From: Catenulispora sp. EB89
GTDB taxonomy: Bacteria; Actinomycetota; Actinomycetes; Streptomycetales; Catenulisporaceae
Assembly (NCBI RefSeq): GCF_041261445.1
Contig: NZ_JBGCCU010000012.1
Location: 248,001 to 312,000, forward strand
Reading direction: 5' to 3'
Length of the DNA stretch: 64,000 nt
Positions 7,860-17,671 of the stretch are shown piece after piece (the stretch's first letter is position 1; the number at the start of each line of letters is the position of its first letter). Below the pieces are notes generated by a model that had not been told where the DNA came from, made no database searches, and saw nothing but the letters and a program-made list of their open reading frames with translations. The position numbers were made by a program, and so were the translations under genes.

Positions 7860-8104
7860 GACGCACCCGACGTCGTGGTGTGGCCGGACGTGGTGGTGGT
7901 CGACGATGAGGATGACGTGGTCGGTGCAGACGTCGCTGGCTGGAGCCCTGAGCTGGACGATGTACTTGTGGTCGGTGTACTCGACTCCGAGTGTGCCCGG
8001 GGGACGGTTGCGGCGAGCGCCACCCCGCCGGCCACGCTGGCGGCGGTCACGCCCCAGGTCACGGCAGATATTCGGACGAGCCTGCGACGGGCTTCGCGTT
8101 CCAT
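7856..8104 (-). CDS. small membrane-anchored protein with Ser/Thr-rich tail ending SGAS
   Basis: The 82-residue protein is the first gene of the ApbE operon. It starts at ATG 8104 with GGAGG seven bases upstream. Residues 1-10 are basic, about 11-34 form one membrane helix or uncleaved signal, and the remaining 45 residues are almost only Ser, Thr, Gly and Pro. The tail ends in 'TTTTSGHTTTSGAS'. ApbE targets usually carry a D-x-x-(S/T)-G-A-(T/S) motif in an FMN-binding domain. Here only the SGAS core is present and there is no FMN-binding domain, so a flavinylation role is a hypothesis. In related actinobacterial loci an FMN-binding protein sits in this place. Confidence that the gene is real is good; its function is open. 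Confidence 0.75.
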   Translation of the reverse strand: MEREARRRLVRISAVTWGVTAASVAGGVALAATVPRAHSESSTPTTSTSSSSGLQPATSAPTTSSSSSTTTTSGHTTTSGAS

Positions 8105-8217
8105 GTCGACACCTCCACGACGGCTGGATGGATCGCCACCAACCGTCACCCGGCGGGGTGAGAGAGTGATGAGCCGGGCATCAATATCGACTTTGAGAAG
8201 CAACTCACAGGAAAGCG

Positions 8218-8256
8218 CCCGGCCGGTCAGGAGTCCGAGACTCCTGACCGGCCGGG
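8218..8256. terminator. perfect 18-bp stem hairpin (bidirectional terminator)
   Basis: Bases 8218-8235 and 8239-8256 are exact reverse complements (18 pairs, 3-base loop). The stem is very GC-rich (left arm starts CCCGGCCGGTCAGG). It lies 20 bases past the stop of the small membrane gene at 8276-8548 and 114 bases upstream of the ApbE operon, so it most likely ends the phosphate-transport unit and insulates the two operons. There is no clear T-run, as is usual in actinobacteria. Confidence 0.8.
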
Positions 8257-8275
8257 CGGATTCAGCTCGTAATGG

Positions 8276-8548
8276 TCAGCTGTTGTGGACGATGCTGTAG
8301 ACACCCCATCCCATCGCGGCGAGCACGGCGAGGAAGCAGATCCCCGCAGCCACCTTCCCGAGCAGGTCAGGTTGTGCCTCGGCGGAGGCCTCCGCTGCGC
8401 CGGCCGACCCCGGCCCCGACCCCGACGCCCCGCCCCGGGGCGCCAGCGCCCGCAGCCCGACCGCGAACAGCGCGGGCAGCCCGGCACCGGCCAGCAGGCC
8501 GATCACGACGATCTTCCACAGCGCGTTCAGATTGATCCAGGAGTTCAC
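8276..8548 (-). CDS. small two-helix membrane protein downstream of phosphate transporter
   Basis: The 90-residue protein starts at GTG 8548 with GAAGGGA about ten bases upstream. It has two membrane helices (about residues 10-32 and 65-86) joined by a Gly/Ala/Ser/Pro-rich loop. It follows the PiT transporter gene by 23 bases on the same strand and precedes a strong terminator, so it is probably co-transcribed with it and may be an accessory subunit. I do not recognise the family. Confidence 0.7.
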   Translation of the reverse strand: MNSWINLNALWKIVVIGLLAGAGLPALFAVGLRALAPRGGASGSGPGSAGAAEASAEAQPDLLGKVAAGICFLAVLAAMGWGVYSIVHNS

Positions 8549-8571
8549 GTTCGCTGCTTCCCTTCAGCCGA

Positions 8572-9726
8572 TCACGCGGCCGCGCCGACCGGCACGGCGC
8601 CCGGGGCCACCGAGCCGGACCACTGGCTGTTGACGTTCGACGCCGTCACCGCGGTGCGGCGCGAGGCGAGGTAGAACCCGGTCGCGCAGGCGGCGAGCAC
8701 CACGAAGATGGTGGAGGTGCCGGCGGTCCCGCCGATGCCGTGCGCCGTGGCGTAGGCCAGCGCGCCGACCAGGCCCGCGGCGGGCAGCGTCAGCACCCAG
8801 GCGAAGGCCATCCGGCCGGCGACCGACCAGCGCACCTCGGCGCCCTTCTTGCCGACGCCGGAGCCCAGGATCGAGCCGGTGGCGACGTGCGTGGTGGACA
8901 GCGAGTAGCCGAAGCTGCTGGAGAGCAGGATCACCGCGGCGGAGGACGACTCGGCCGCCATCCCCTGCGGCGACTCGATCTCCACCAGGCCCTTGCCCAG
9001 CGTCCGGATCACGCGCCAGCCGCCGACGTAGGTGCCCAGGCTGATCGCCAGGGCGCAGGAGATGATGACCCACGCCGGCGCCTTGGCGTGCGCGCCGACG
9101 GAGCCGTTGGCGATGAGGGCCAGGGTGATGACGCCCATCGTCTTCTGCGCGTCGTTGGTGCCGTGCGCCAGCGACACCATGGACGCCGAGCCGATCTGCC
9201 CGATCCGGAAGCCCCGGCCGCGCAGCCCGTCCGGCACCCCGCGGGTGATCCGGTAGACCAGCCAGGTCCCCACGGCCGCCACCATCCCGGCGATCACCGG
9301 CGAGAGGACGGCGGGCAGGATGACCTTGGACGTGATGCCGTGCCACTGCACCGCGTGCCCGCCGGCCGAGGCGATGGCCGCGCCGACGACCCCGCCGATC
9401 AGGGCGTGCGAGGAGCTGGAGGGCAGCCCCAGGTACCAGGTGGCGAGGTTCCACAGGATGCCGCCGGTCAACCCGGCGAACACCATGGTGAGCGTCACCA
9501 GGTGGGTCTGGACCAGACCGCTGGCGATGGTCGCCGCGACGCTGAAGGACAAGAACGCCCCGACGAGGTTCAGGACGCTGGACACCGCCACAGCGATTCG
9601 GGGCGGGAGCGCCCCGGTGGCGATGGAGGTGGCCATCGCGTTGCCGGTGTCATGGAAGCCGTTGGTGAAGTCGAAGCCCAGCGCTGTGGCCACCACGAGC
9701 GCGAGCAGGACGCTGTTGCCAGTCAC
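8572..9726 (-). CDS. pit: low-affinity inorganic phosphate transporter, PiT family
   Basis: PiT proteins are H+- or cation-coupled phosphate permeases. Both family repeats are visible: 'GFDFTNGFHDTGNAMAT' near the N-terminus, 'GLPSSSSHALIGGVVGAA', 'VSLAHGTNDAQKTMGV' and 'SLSTTHVATGSILGSG'. About ten membrane helices can be drawn in 384 residues, with a central cytoplasmic loop. The start is chosen at GTG 9726 because PiT proteins begin just before the first helix. An in-frame ATG at 9801 would add 25 residues that look unlike the family; neither has a convincing ribosome binding site. It is divergent from the SARP gene at 9923. Confidence 0.92.
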   Translation of the reverse strand: MTGNSVLLALVVATALGFDFTNGFHDTGNAMATSIATGALPPRIAVAVSSVLNLVGAFLSFSVAATIASGLVQTHLVTLTMVFAGLTGGILWNLATWYLGLPSSSSHALIGGVVGAAIASAGGHAVQWHGITSKVILPAVLSPVIAGMVAAVGTWLVYRITRGVPDGLRGRGFRIGQIGSASMVSLAHGTNDAQKTMGVITLALIANGSVGAHAKAPAWVIISCALAISLGTYVGGWRVIRTLGKGLVEIESPQGMAAESSSAAVILLSSSFGYSLSTTHVATGSILGSGVGKKGAEVRWSVAGRMAFAWVLTLPAAGLVGALAYATAHGIGGTAGTSTIFVVLAACATGFYLASRRTAVTASNVNSQWSGSVAPGAVPVGAAA

Positions 9727-9922
9727 GTCGGTTGGGTAACCGCATATGGCCTGCGAAAACGTTCCCGGAGGGCAGAGATGCCGGACGTGGGATCTATTCA
9801 TCTGATTTCACTCGGACCTCACCTTCCGTTGGGGAAGCGGCCAAGCCCGGTGATCATGACGTGCTCGTTTGACCCGTCGTGACCAGCCCCTGAAGATGGT
9901 GCGGAACAGGGGGAGATCATCA

Positions 9923-12900
9923 ATGCGGGTGGCGCTGCTGGGACCGGTCGGGCTGGTTTCGGAGGACGGCGTTCCGGTCGGGGTCGGAGGCCCGCGGGTC
10001 AGGGCTCTGCTGGCCCTGTGCGCGCTCCAGCCGGGCCGTCCGGTGGTGTCGGCACGGCTGATCGACGCGATCTGGGGCGAACAGCCTCCGGAGAACGCGG
10101 CCAACGCGCTTCAGACACTGGTGAAACGGCTTCGCGCGGTCTGCGGACGCGCGGCGGTGGTCCGGCGCGCCGGCGGGTACGCGCTGATGATCGAGCCCTG
10201 CGACGTCGACGCGCACCGGTTCACTCACCTTCTGATGCTCGCGCGGCGCCAGGCTTCCGCGAACGCCACTGAAAACACTTCCGAGAACAACACCGCGAAC
10301 GCCTCCGAACTGGCCGCATCGACCCTGGTCCAGGCGTTGCGCGAATGGACCGGCCCGGCCCTCGCCGACCTGACCGGCTTTCCGCAACTGGCCAGCGCCG
10401 CCGCCGCGCTGGAGACGGCGCGGCTCGAAGCGGTGGAACTGCTTGCCGACTGTCGGCTGGCCCTGGGACGTGCCGAGGAGTCGATCCCCGATCTGGCGGC
10501 CGAGGTCGCGGCGCACCCGCTGCGCGAGCCGCTGACCGCACGGCTGATGACGGCGCTCGCCGCCGCCGGCCGTCGCTCCGAAGCACTCACCTCCTATCAG
10601 GCCATCCGGCGGCTGCTGGCCGACGAGCTCGGCGTGTATCCGTCGCCGGAACTCGCCGCTGTCCATACCGACCTGCTGCGGCAGGACGCTGCGCACGTTG
10701 ATGCCCATGCCCCGGCCTCGGAGCCGCGCGGGCCGCGGACGAACCTGCCCCGTCCGCTGACCTCGTTCGTCGGCCGCGACGCGGAGGTCGGCACGATCAG
10801 CCGGCTGCTGGAGGACAGCGCCCTGGTCACGCTCACCGGCCCCGGCGGGACCGGCAAGACCCGGCTGGCGCTGGAGACGGCGGCGCGCCTGTCCGGCGGC
10901 CACCCCGACGGCGTCTGGCTGGTCGAGCTCGGCGCGGTGGCCGGGCCGGCGCGGCTCGGCGGCGCGGTCCTGGGCGCGCTGGCCCCGCTCGGCGCGCGCG
11001 GAGCTCACGGCGCCCTCAGCACCCGCGGAGCAGTCGGAGCCCGCGGCGTTCCGGCGGTCGCTCGACCCGGTGCGGACGGCGCCGACAGCACGGAGGGCGA
11101 CAGCGCCGCAGCGGTCGCCGAGGCCTTGGCGGACCGGCGCGCGCTGCTCGTCATCGACAACTGCGAGCACCTGATCGACGCGGTCGCCGCGCTGGTCCAC
11201 ACCATCCTGGAGCGCTGCCCGGGTATCAGGATCCTGGCGACCAGCCGGGAACCCCTCGACGTGCCCGGCGAGCGCCTGCTGCCGGTCCCGCCGCTGGCGC
11301 TGGCCCCCGCCGATGCCGACGCCGATCCCCGCCAGGCGCTGCAATCCGCGGCGGTACGCCTGTTCGCCGACCGGGCCGCGCAGTCCCGCCCCGGCTTCGG
11401 CCTGGACACCGGGAACAGCGCGGCGGTGTGCGCGATCTGCCGGCACCTGGACGGCATCCCGCTCGCGCTGGAGCTGGCGGCGATCCGGACCCGCTCGATG
11501 GACCCGGCGGACGTGGCCGCGGGCCTGGCCGACCGGTTCCGGCTGCTGGCTGCGGGCCCGCGCACGGCGGCGCCCCGTCACCGCAGCCTGCGCGCCGTGG
11601 TGGCCTGGAGCTGGGACCTGCTGACCGAGGCCGAGCGCGACCTGGCCCGGCGGCTGGCGGTCTTCGTCGGCGGCACCACCGCGGACACGGTCAGGATCCT
11701 GTTCGGGGAGGAGTCGCCGGGGCTGCTGGCGTCGTTGGCGGACAAGTCGATCGTGCAGTGGGACGGGGCCCGCTACAGCATGCTGGAGACGATCCGTGCC
11801 TACGCCGCCGAGGACGCGCAGGCCCACGGCGTTTTGGCGGCGGCCTCGCGCAGCCACGCGGAGTTCTTCACGTGCCTCGTCGAGCGCGGCGAGCCGGCCC
11901 TGCGCACGGCGGAGCAGGTTCGGTGGCTGGCGATTCTGGCGGCCGAGCACGACAACTGCGGCGCGGCGCTGGGCTGGGCCGTTGAGAACGGCGATGTCCG
12001 CACGGCTCTGCGCCTGTTCGGGAGCCTCAGCTGGTATCTGCTGCTGCGGGGGCATCGCACGGAGCTGACGGCTTGGCGGCGGCGGGTGCTGCCGCTCGTG
12101 CCGTTTGGGCCGGACGCGCTGGACGTGCCGGGTGGGCCGGTCGGGCCGGACGTGCCGGGCGGGTCGGTCGGGCAGGGCGGGCCCGTCGGGTCGGTCGGGC
12201 AGGGCGGGCCGCCGCCGGGCCTGGCCTCGGCGTATCTTTCCTGCGCGTTCGCGGCGGACTTGCAGGACCATCTGGACCCGGCGCGCTGGAACCAGATGGT
12301 GCAGGCGAGCCCTGGGTTCCTCGGGGTGTACGCGCGTGCGCTGAGCGAGGAGCGCGGGCCGCATCCCGTCTTCCGGCTCGTGACGGCCGTGTACGCCGGC
12401 GGGTCGGAGGACTTCGCCGAACTCACGGCATCGGCGGACCCGTGGTTGGTCGGCAACGCCTTGCTGCTGCGCGGCAGTGCGCTGTTCAACGCCGGGGACT
12501 ACGCCTCGGCGTCGGCGGATCTGGCGGCGGCCGTCGAGGTGCTGCGCGGTATCCGCGACCAGCAGGCCCTTCTCAGGGCTTTGCTGACGCTGGCGACAGT
12601 GGTGGTGCGCACAGACGGCACCGCGGCCGCCTCGGAGCTGCTGGCCGAGGCCGACGCGCTGCTCGACCGCTGGCCGGGGACCGAGGAAGCGGTCAACGCC
12701 CTGGCGTGGATCGCGCACCTGTATTACTGGGACGGGAATCTGGACGCCGCCGAAGTCCGGCTGAAGCGTGCGCGGGCACACCGGCTCAGCGAGGTTTCCG
12801 AGGCGGTGCTGGCGACGCTCGCGGCGGTCGAGGCCGACGTGCGGCGCGGGCGCGGGGACCTGCGCGGCGCGCTGGCCGACTACGCGGCGGTGATCCGGCA

Positions 12901-13468
12901 GGTCGACGGCGGGCTTCCGCCGGACGATCCGGTCGGGGTGTATCCGGCGATCACGCTGCGGCTGGCGGCGGTTTCGGGGTTGACTTCGGGCCCTGCCGCG
13001 GCGGTGGCCGTGGCTTCTGAGGCTTCTCGCACTTCTGCTGCCCAGCACCCCCAGCGCCATGTCGCCAACGCCGGCGCACTCTGGGTCCGCCTCTCCTACG
13101 CGTTCGCCCTCATCGAGGACGGCCAGCCCGCCGCCGCCGCCGCGCAGCTCGCCACACTCCTGGACCTGCTTCGCACGTCGTGGCACCTGCCACTACTCCT
13201 CGGCTCGGCAGTCGCTTTCGCCGCGCTCGCCCACGACGCCGGCGACCCGACGGAGGCCGCCGTGCTGCTGGGCGCCGCGGCTTCGTTGCACCGCGAGCGT
13301 GCGACCGGCGGTCCCAATACGGTTCGGGTGACGGAGCGCGTCCGCACCACGCTCGGGACCGAGGAGTTCGCGCGTGCCGTGTCGCTCGGGGCACGGATGG
13401 CGGTCGGCGAGCTCGTCGAGCGCTTGCTCGCGCGGGCGGCTGGCGGTCTGGGGCCCGACGGCGATTGA
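9923..13468 (+). CDS. large SARP/AfsR-type regulator with STAND ATPase and TPR-like region
   Basis: The 1181-residue protein starts at ATG 9923 with GGGGGAG eight bases upstream. Domains in order are: a winged-helix DNA-binding domain (about 1-90, opening 'MRVALLGPVGLVSEDG' with 'ARLIDAIWGEQPPENAAN'); a BTAD (about 95-245, 'YPSPELAAVHTDLL'); an NB-ARC-type ATPase with Walker A 'GPGGTGKT' at 306-313 and Walker B 'ALLVIDNCEHLIDAV'; then a long helical, TPR-like C-terminus. AfsR-type proteins activate secondary-metabolite genes and respond to ATP binding or phosphorylation. A Gly/Pro/Val-rich stretch of roughly 35 residues near base 12130 comes from a GC repeat. No biosynthetic cluster adjoins it, so its target is unknown. 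Confidence 0.9.
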   Translation: MRVALLGPVGLVSEDGVPVGVGGPRVRALLALCALQPGRPVVSARLIDAIWGEQPPENAANALQTLVKRLRAVCGRAAVVRRAGGYALMIEPCDVDAHRFTHLLMLARRQASANATENTSENNTANASELAASTLVQALREWTGPALADLTGFPQLASAAAALETARLEAVELLADCRLALGRAEESIPDLAAEVAAHPLREPLTARLMTALAAAGRRSEALTSYQAIRRLLADELGVYPSPELAAVHTDLLRQDAAHVDAHAPASEPRGPRTNLPRPLTSFVGRDAEVGTISRLLEDSALVTLTGPGGTGKTRLALETAARLSGGHPDGVWLVELGAVAGPARLGGAVLGALAPLGARGAHGALSTRGAVGARGVPAVARPGADGADSTEGDSAAAVAEALADRRALLVIDNCEHLIDAVAALVHTILERCPGIRILATSREPLDVPGERLLPVPPLALAPADADADPRQALQSAAVRLFADRAAQSRPGFGLDTGNSAAVCAICRHLDGIPLALELAAIRTRSMDPADVAAGLADRFRLLAAGPRTAAPRHRSLRAVVAWSWDLLTEAERDLARRLAVFVGGTTADTVRILFGEESPGLLASLADKSIVQWDGARYSMLETIRAYAAEDAQAHGVLAAASRSHAEFFTCLVERGEPALRTAEQVRWLAILAAEHDNCGAALGWAVENGDVRTALRLFGSLSWYLLLRGHRTELTAWRRRVLPLVPFGPDALDVPGGPVGPDVPGGSVGQGGPVGSVGQGGPPPGLASAYLSCAFAADLQDHLDPARWNQMVQASPGFLGVYARALSEERGPHPVFRLVTAVYAGGSEDFAELTASADPWLVGNALLLRGSALFNAGDYASASADLAAAVEVLRGIRDQQALLRALLTLATVVVRTDGTAAASELLAEADALLDRWPGTEEAVNALAWIAHLYYWDGNLDAAEVRLKRARAHRLSEVSEAVLATLAAVEADVRRGRGDLRGALADYAAVIRQVDGGLPPDDPVGVYPAITLRLAAVSGLTSGPAAAVAVASEASRTSAAQHPQRHVANAGALWVRLSYAFALIEDGQPAAAAAQLATLLDLLRTSWHLPLLLGSAVAFAALAHDAGDPTEAAVLLGAAASLHRERATGGPNTVRVTERVRTTLGTEEFARAVSLGARMAVGELVERLLARAAGGLGPDGD

Positions 13469-13504
13469 TCCGCCGCCGGCCTAGGTGCCAGTCGAGGTGC
13501 GCCG

Positions 13505-14368
13505 TCACATCCCCAGCGCAGCGAAAATCGCCGCCGCGAACTCGTCGGGGTACTCCAGCGGCGCGAAGTGCCCGGCGCCGTCGACGAAGCGGAGCGTGGC
13601 GTCGCTGAAGTAGTCGTCCAGCCGGTCCGACCACGCGCGGGGGAACAGCGGGTCCTGATCGGGCCACAGCACCGTGGTCGGGACGCTGATCCGGTCCTCG
13701 GCGGCCGGCGTGGTCTCGCGCACCGACGTGGCCACGGCCCCGGCGCCGGCCCGGTACCAGGCGATGGAGGCGGCGAACGCGCCGGGCGCGCCGTAGACGT
13801 CGACCAGGTGGTCCAGGTCCGCCTCGTCGACCGTGAACGCGGATCCCGACCAGTGCGACCAGAAGTGCCGCAGATAGGCCCGCACGGCCTCGGGCCTGCC
13901 GTCGATCAGCGCCTCGATCAGCTCCAGGCGGTGGAACGCCTGATACCAGAACTCCTGCTGCGGCTCCGGGTCCAGGATCCGGCGCCCGATACCGGGCAGC
14001 GGCGGCGCGACGACCAGCGCCCGCACCGAATCAGGACGCTGCCGCGCCAGCGCCTGGGCCACCCGGCTGCCGACGTCGTAGCCGGCCACGACCGGCCGGA
14101 CCATGCCGACCTCCTCGATGAGCGCGGCCACGCTGCGCGCCTGCGCGACGGCGCCGTACTGCTCAGCGGGGTCGGCGGGGTGCTTGTCGGACGCCCCGAA
14201 CCCCCGCAGGTCCGGCACGAGCAGCTCGCAGCCGCCCGACAGCCGGGGGACCAGCTCGCGGTAATCGGTCCGGTCGCCGGGCCAGCCGTGCACCAGGACG
14301 ACCGGCGGCCCGGAACCGACGCGGTCGTAGGCGATGCGGAAGCCGTCCACCGGTTCGCTGAGCTCCAT
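13505..14368 (-). CDS. alpha/beta hydrolase, epoxide hydrolase/haloalkane dehalogenase type
   Basis: The 287-residue protein has the oxyanion-hole motif 'VVLVHGWPGDRTDYREL', 'VPDLRGFGASDKH', and the nucleophile elbow 'VVAGYDVGSRVAQAL', in which the nucleophile is Asp rather than Ser, as in epoxide hydrolases and dehalogenases. The acid is probably in 'VLWPDQDPLFP' and the base is His in 'VDGAGHFAPLEYP'. Tryptophan-rich cap helices ('HFWSHWSGSAF') lie between. The Asp nucleophile with an HGWP motif favours an epoxide hydrolase. It starts at ATG 14368, 15 bases after the pseudogene fragment upstream. The physiological substrate is unknown. Confidence 0.87.
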   Translation of the reverse strand: MELSEPVDGFRIAYDRVGSGPPVVLVHGWPGDRTDYRELVPRLSGGCELLVPDLRGFGASDKHPADPAEQYGAVAQARSVAALIEEVGMVRPVVAGYDVGSRVAQALARQRPDSVRALVVAPPLPGIGRRILDPEPQQEFWYQAFHRLELIEALIDGRPEAVRAYLRHFWSHWSGSAFTVDEADLDHLVDVYGAPGAFAASIAWYRAGAGAVATSVRETTPAAEDRISVPTTVLWPDQDPLFPRAWSDRLDDYFSDATLRFVDGAGHFAPLEYPDEFAAAIFAALGM

Positions 14369-14383
14369 GGACCCATCTAAGCG

Positions 14384-14956
14384 CTAGCCGCCGACCGCCG
14401 CCGTGTGGGCGTAAAGCCGGACGCGGACGACGCGGCCGCCGGCGGCCGCGATCACCTGCTCGACCCGGCTGTCGAACGACTCCCACACCTCCGTCCCGCC
14501 GGGCGTCTCGCCGAAGAACTCCTCGAACGCCTCGGGCCCGTCGTAGTTGCCGCCGTAGGGCAGCGACTCGGCTGCTGTCGCGGTGCGCGAACAGCTCGGT
14601 GACGGCGCAGGCCATCTCGTTCTTCGTGTAGACCGCCCACGAGCCGGGGTTCGCGGCGGCGGCGTCGAGGGCTTCGACCGCGACCACGTCGGTCCCGATG
14701 ACGGCGTCGGCGAAGGAGAAGTTGTCCGGCGGCGTGAGCGTCATCATCACGAAGACGTCCGCCGGGCTGATGCCCGGGTCGGCGGCCAGCAGGCGCACCA
14801 GCGTCGCGTAGAAGCGGCGCTTGGCCTGCGGGCCGCGCTCCAGGCACCGCGTCCGGGGCGAACTCGTGGATGAGCTGGGGGTCGTCATTGGGCTTCATGG
14901 CGAGTTCGGCGACCAGCGCGCTTGCCCCGGACCAGTGAGATGTCGACGAAGGGCAT
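14384..14956 (-). pseudogene. tautomerase gene remnant fused to an NTF2-like fragment
   Basis: The remnant starts at ATG 14956 (GAGGAC upstream) with a typical tautomerase N-terminus, MPFVDISLVRGK, then a stop after 23 residues. In the next frame comes 'LVAELAMKPNDDPQLIHEFAPD', and in a third frame 'AKRRFYATLVRLLAADPGISPADVFV' and 'MMTLTPPDNFSFAD', which continue the tautomerase core. Segments between them are missing, so at least two internal deletions or frameshifts have occurred. After 'YTKNEMACAVTELFAHRDS' the frame changes again to 'ESLPYGGNYDGPEAFEEFF', an NTF2/SnoaL-like piece that runs to a TAG at 14384. No intact product is possible. The last part could be from a separate neighbouring gene joined by deletion. 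Confidence 0.75.
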
Positions 14957-14982
14957 GTTCCGTCCTCTCGGGTCCGAACGCC

Positions 14983-15268
14983 ATGCCGCACATCGAACTG
15001 GGCAACGACCAGCCCGGGATCCGCTCCCTGTTCTTCTTCTGCCCCGAGACCGCCGCGCCGCTGAGCGAGCTGGCCGAGGTGCTGTTGCGCGGTCCGGGCA
15101 CGCTGGAACGGTGGGAGCGGGAGTCGATCGCCACGCACGTCTCCGGTATGTCGACGGTCTGGCCACCGTCGCGCCGGAGGATCCGGCGGGCTACGCCGCC
15201 GGCGCCGAGGTGTTGGTGGTTCAGGGGTACCTGCCGCTGGTCGAGGCTGCGCGGGCTTACTCGTCGCG

Positions 15269-15272
<4 letters not shown>
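14983..15272 (+). pseudogene. AhpD-like (carboxymuconolactone decarboxylase family) gene with internal deletion
   Basis: From ATG 14983 the frame reads 'MPHIELGNDQPGIRSLFFF' and 'PLSELAEVLLRGPGTLERWE', the N-terminus of AhpD-like peroxidase-related proteins. After about 54 residues (near base 15145) the matching continuation is in another frame: 'RYVDGLATVAPEDPAGYAAG', then 'EVLVVQGYLPLVEAARAYSS' to a TAG at 15272. The whole central part, including the CxxC redox motif that defines the family (roughly 90-100 residues), is absent. The junction is consistent with one deletion that also shifted the frame. The end overlaps the stop of the ImuA-like gene on the other strand by four bases. Confidence 0.75.
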
Positions 15273-16177
<905 letters not shown>

Positions 16178-16234
16178 GACCCGGCGGATCAGCTGGCCGA
16201 CGGGAAGGGTTCGGAGGTCACCGAGGGAGGCTAT

Positions 16235-16250
16235 TCGAACAAATATGCGA
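16235..16250. promoter_or_regulatory. LexA-box-like site upstream of the ImuA-like gene
   Basis: The sequence TCGAAC-AAAT-ATGCGA resembles the actinobacterial SOS box TCGAAC-N4-GTTCGA: one half is perfect and the other matches four of six positions. It lies 58 bases upstream of the proposed ATG 16177. The surrounding AT-rich patch would suit a promoter. Its agreement with the expected SOS control of imuA genes raises its credibility, but a degenerate site like this can occur by chance. Confidence 0.45.
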
Positions 16251-16480
16251 GCGCAACGACAGCGCCACGGGTTCACCGGATCGGGTGACGGTGCGACGTG
16301 CTCGCACAAGTCGGCGAAAAATACGAGGCGGCGAGGTGCGCTGGTTGGTAACGTCCCCGCCGTGAAGTGATCTCCCAGGACGCGGCCGCTTACCGGGCTG
16401 CTGTCCGACGCGTCGGAACAAACCCTCGCCGCGACGCCCCGTCACGCTGACACGGGCAACTTCCTTCTGGAGAGATCCCG

Positions 16481-17650
16481 ATGCCGCACCCTGCCTCGAC
16501 TTCCCGCGCCTCCACGGCCTCCACCACCTCCGGACGACTCCTGGTGGACTGGTCGACCTACCCGCCCATCGGCCACGTGATCGAGGGCCTGCAGATCGCC
16601 GGCGCCTACGCCGCCACCAACCTGGGCCTCGCCGTCTCCCTCGCCCTGCCCTATCGCTCCCCGCTCGAACTGGCCGAGTGCTGCGACTTCCTCGACGCCG
16701 TCTACCCGGTGGCGTTCGACCCGACCGACAAGGGGTACCCGGCCGACCCCTACGCGAACGTCCCCCGCGATTTCGAGTGGACCTTCCGCTGCTACCGGCG
16801 CGACAACCCGGCCGAGCGCGCCCAGTTCCCCCACCTCGCCCGCCTGTCCGACGCCGCAGCCGCGCACTTTACGGCACCTGGCGACGCCCCCGGCCTCCCC
16901 TTCCGGAGTGAGCAGCACCTACGCCTGCGACTCCCGGCGCAGGCGCGGCAGGACGCCGACCGCATCCTCGCACCGCGCTTGGGCTCCGGCCCGGTGCTCG
17001 CCGTACTACCCAGCGGCGGTGGACAACGCGCCAACTACCCGTCCACCGGCTCCTGGCTCCTGATGCTCCGCGAGCTGCGCACGGCATGGCCGAACGCCAC
17101 CATCATCCTGCTCGGCAAAACCGCCGGCGCGCACGGACGCCGCTCCAGCGCGATACCGCAGCAGGAGGCAGCCGAACTGATAGCCGCGGTCGACGCCGTC
17201 GACGGCTACGATCTCCCGCTGCTGGTGCAGCTGGCGCTGATCGAACGCTCCGCACTGTTGCTCTCCCCACACTCCGGCTTCTCCTTCGCCGCACTCGCGA
17301 TCGGCACCCCCTGGCTGGCCCTCTCCGGCGGGGCATGGTTCGAGTACTTCCACAACGGAGTCCCCTTCCACTCACTACTGCCAGACACCACGCGCTTCCC
17401 ATCCTTCGGCGGAGCCCACCGCACCGAGGACGACGACGGAACCGGCACACGCGAGGCATCGATGACCCGGCAGCGGATCGAGGAGACCATCTCCGAGCTG
17501 CTCGAAGCAGCCACCGACCTCATCGAAGCCCGCCGCGACTACGAGGAATGCCTCGCGGCCTACTTCCCCCGCCTGCTTTCAGCCCTGGGCGGCGACAGGT
17601 CGGCGCTGGCGTCCTGGGACCGCGTGCACGAGCGGTTCATTGGGGCGTGA
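16481..17650 (+). CDS. GT-B-fold glycosyltransferase-like protein (GT9/heptosyltransferase-like)
   Basis: The 389-residue protein starts at ATG 16481 with CTGGAGAG upstream. The second half has the GT9-like pattern: 'PVLAVLPSGGGQRANYP', 'SWLLMLRELRTAWPNATIIL', 'DLPLLVQLALIERSALLLSP', 'HSGFSFAALAIGTPWLALSG'. In GT9 enzymes this region binds the nucleotide sugar. The N-terminal part ('YPPIGHVIEGLQIAGAYAAT') is consistent with the acceptor domain, although the usual 'GDxxLxxPxLxxL' start of heptosyltransferases is not obvious. A C-terminal acidic helix is added. No carbohydrate cluster adjoins it, so acceptor and role are unknown. It converges with the gene at 17672. Confidence 0.55.
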   Translation: MPHPASTSRASTASTTSGRLLVDWSTYPPIGHVIEGLQIAGAYAATNLGLAVSLALPYRSPLELAECCDFLDAVYPVAFDPTDKGYPADPYANVPRDFEWTFRCYRRDNPAERAQFPHLARLSDAAAAHFTAPGDAPGLPFRSEQHLRLRLPAQARQDADRILAPRLGSGPVLAVLPSGGGQRANYPSTGSWLLMLRELRTAWPNATIILLGKTAGAHGRRSSAIPQQEAAELIAAVDAVDGYDLPLLVQLALIERSALLLSPHSGFSFAALAIGTPWLALSGGAWFEYFHNGVPFHSLLPDTTRFPSFGGAHRTEDDDGTGTREASMTRQRIEETISELLEAATDLIEARRDYEECLAAYFPRLLSALGGDRSALASWDRVHERFIGA

Positions 17651-17671
17651 CGCGCTGCTTCTAAGGAATCG

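Noticed and set aside
9920-13186. A 1088-codon antisense frame opposite the SARP gene.
   Set aside because: It is rich in Arg/Gln without any domain, while the plus strand encodes a complete SARP-ATPase protein with a ribosome binding site.
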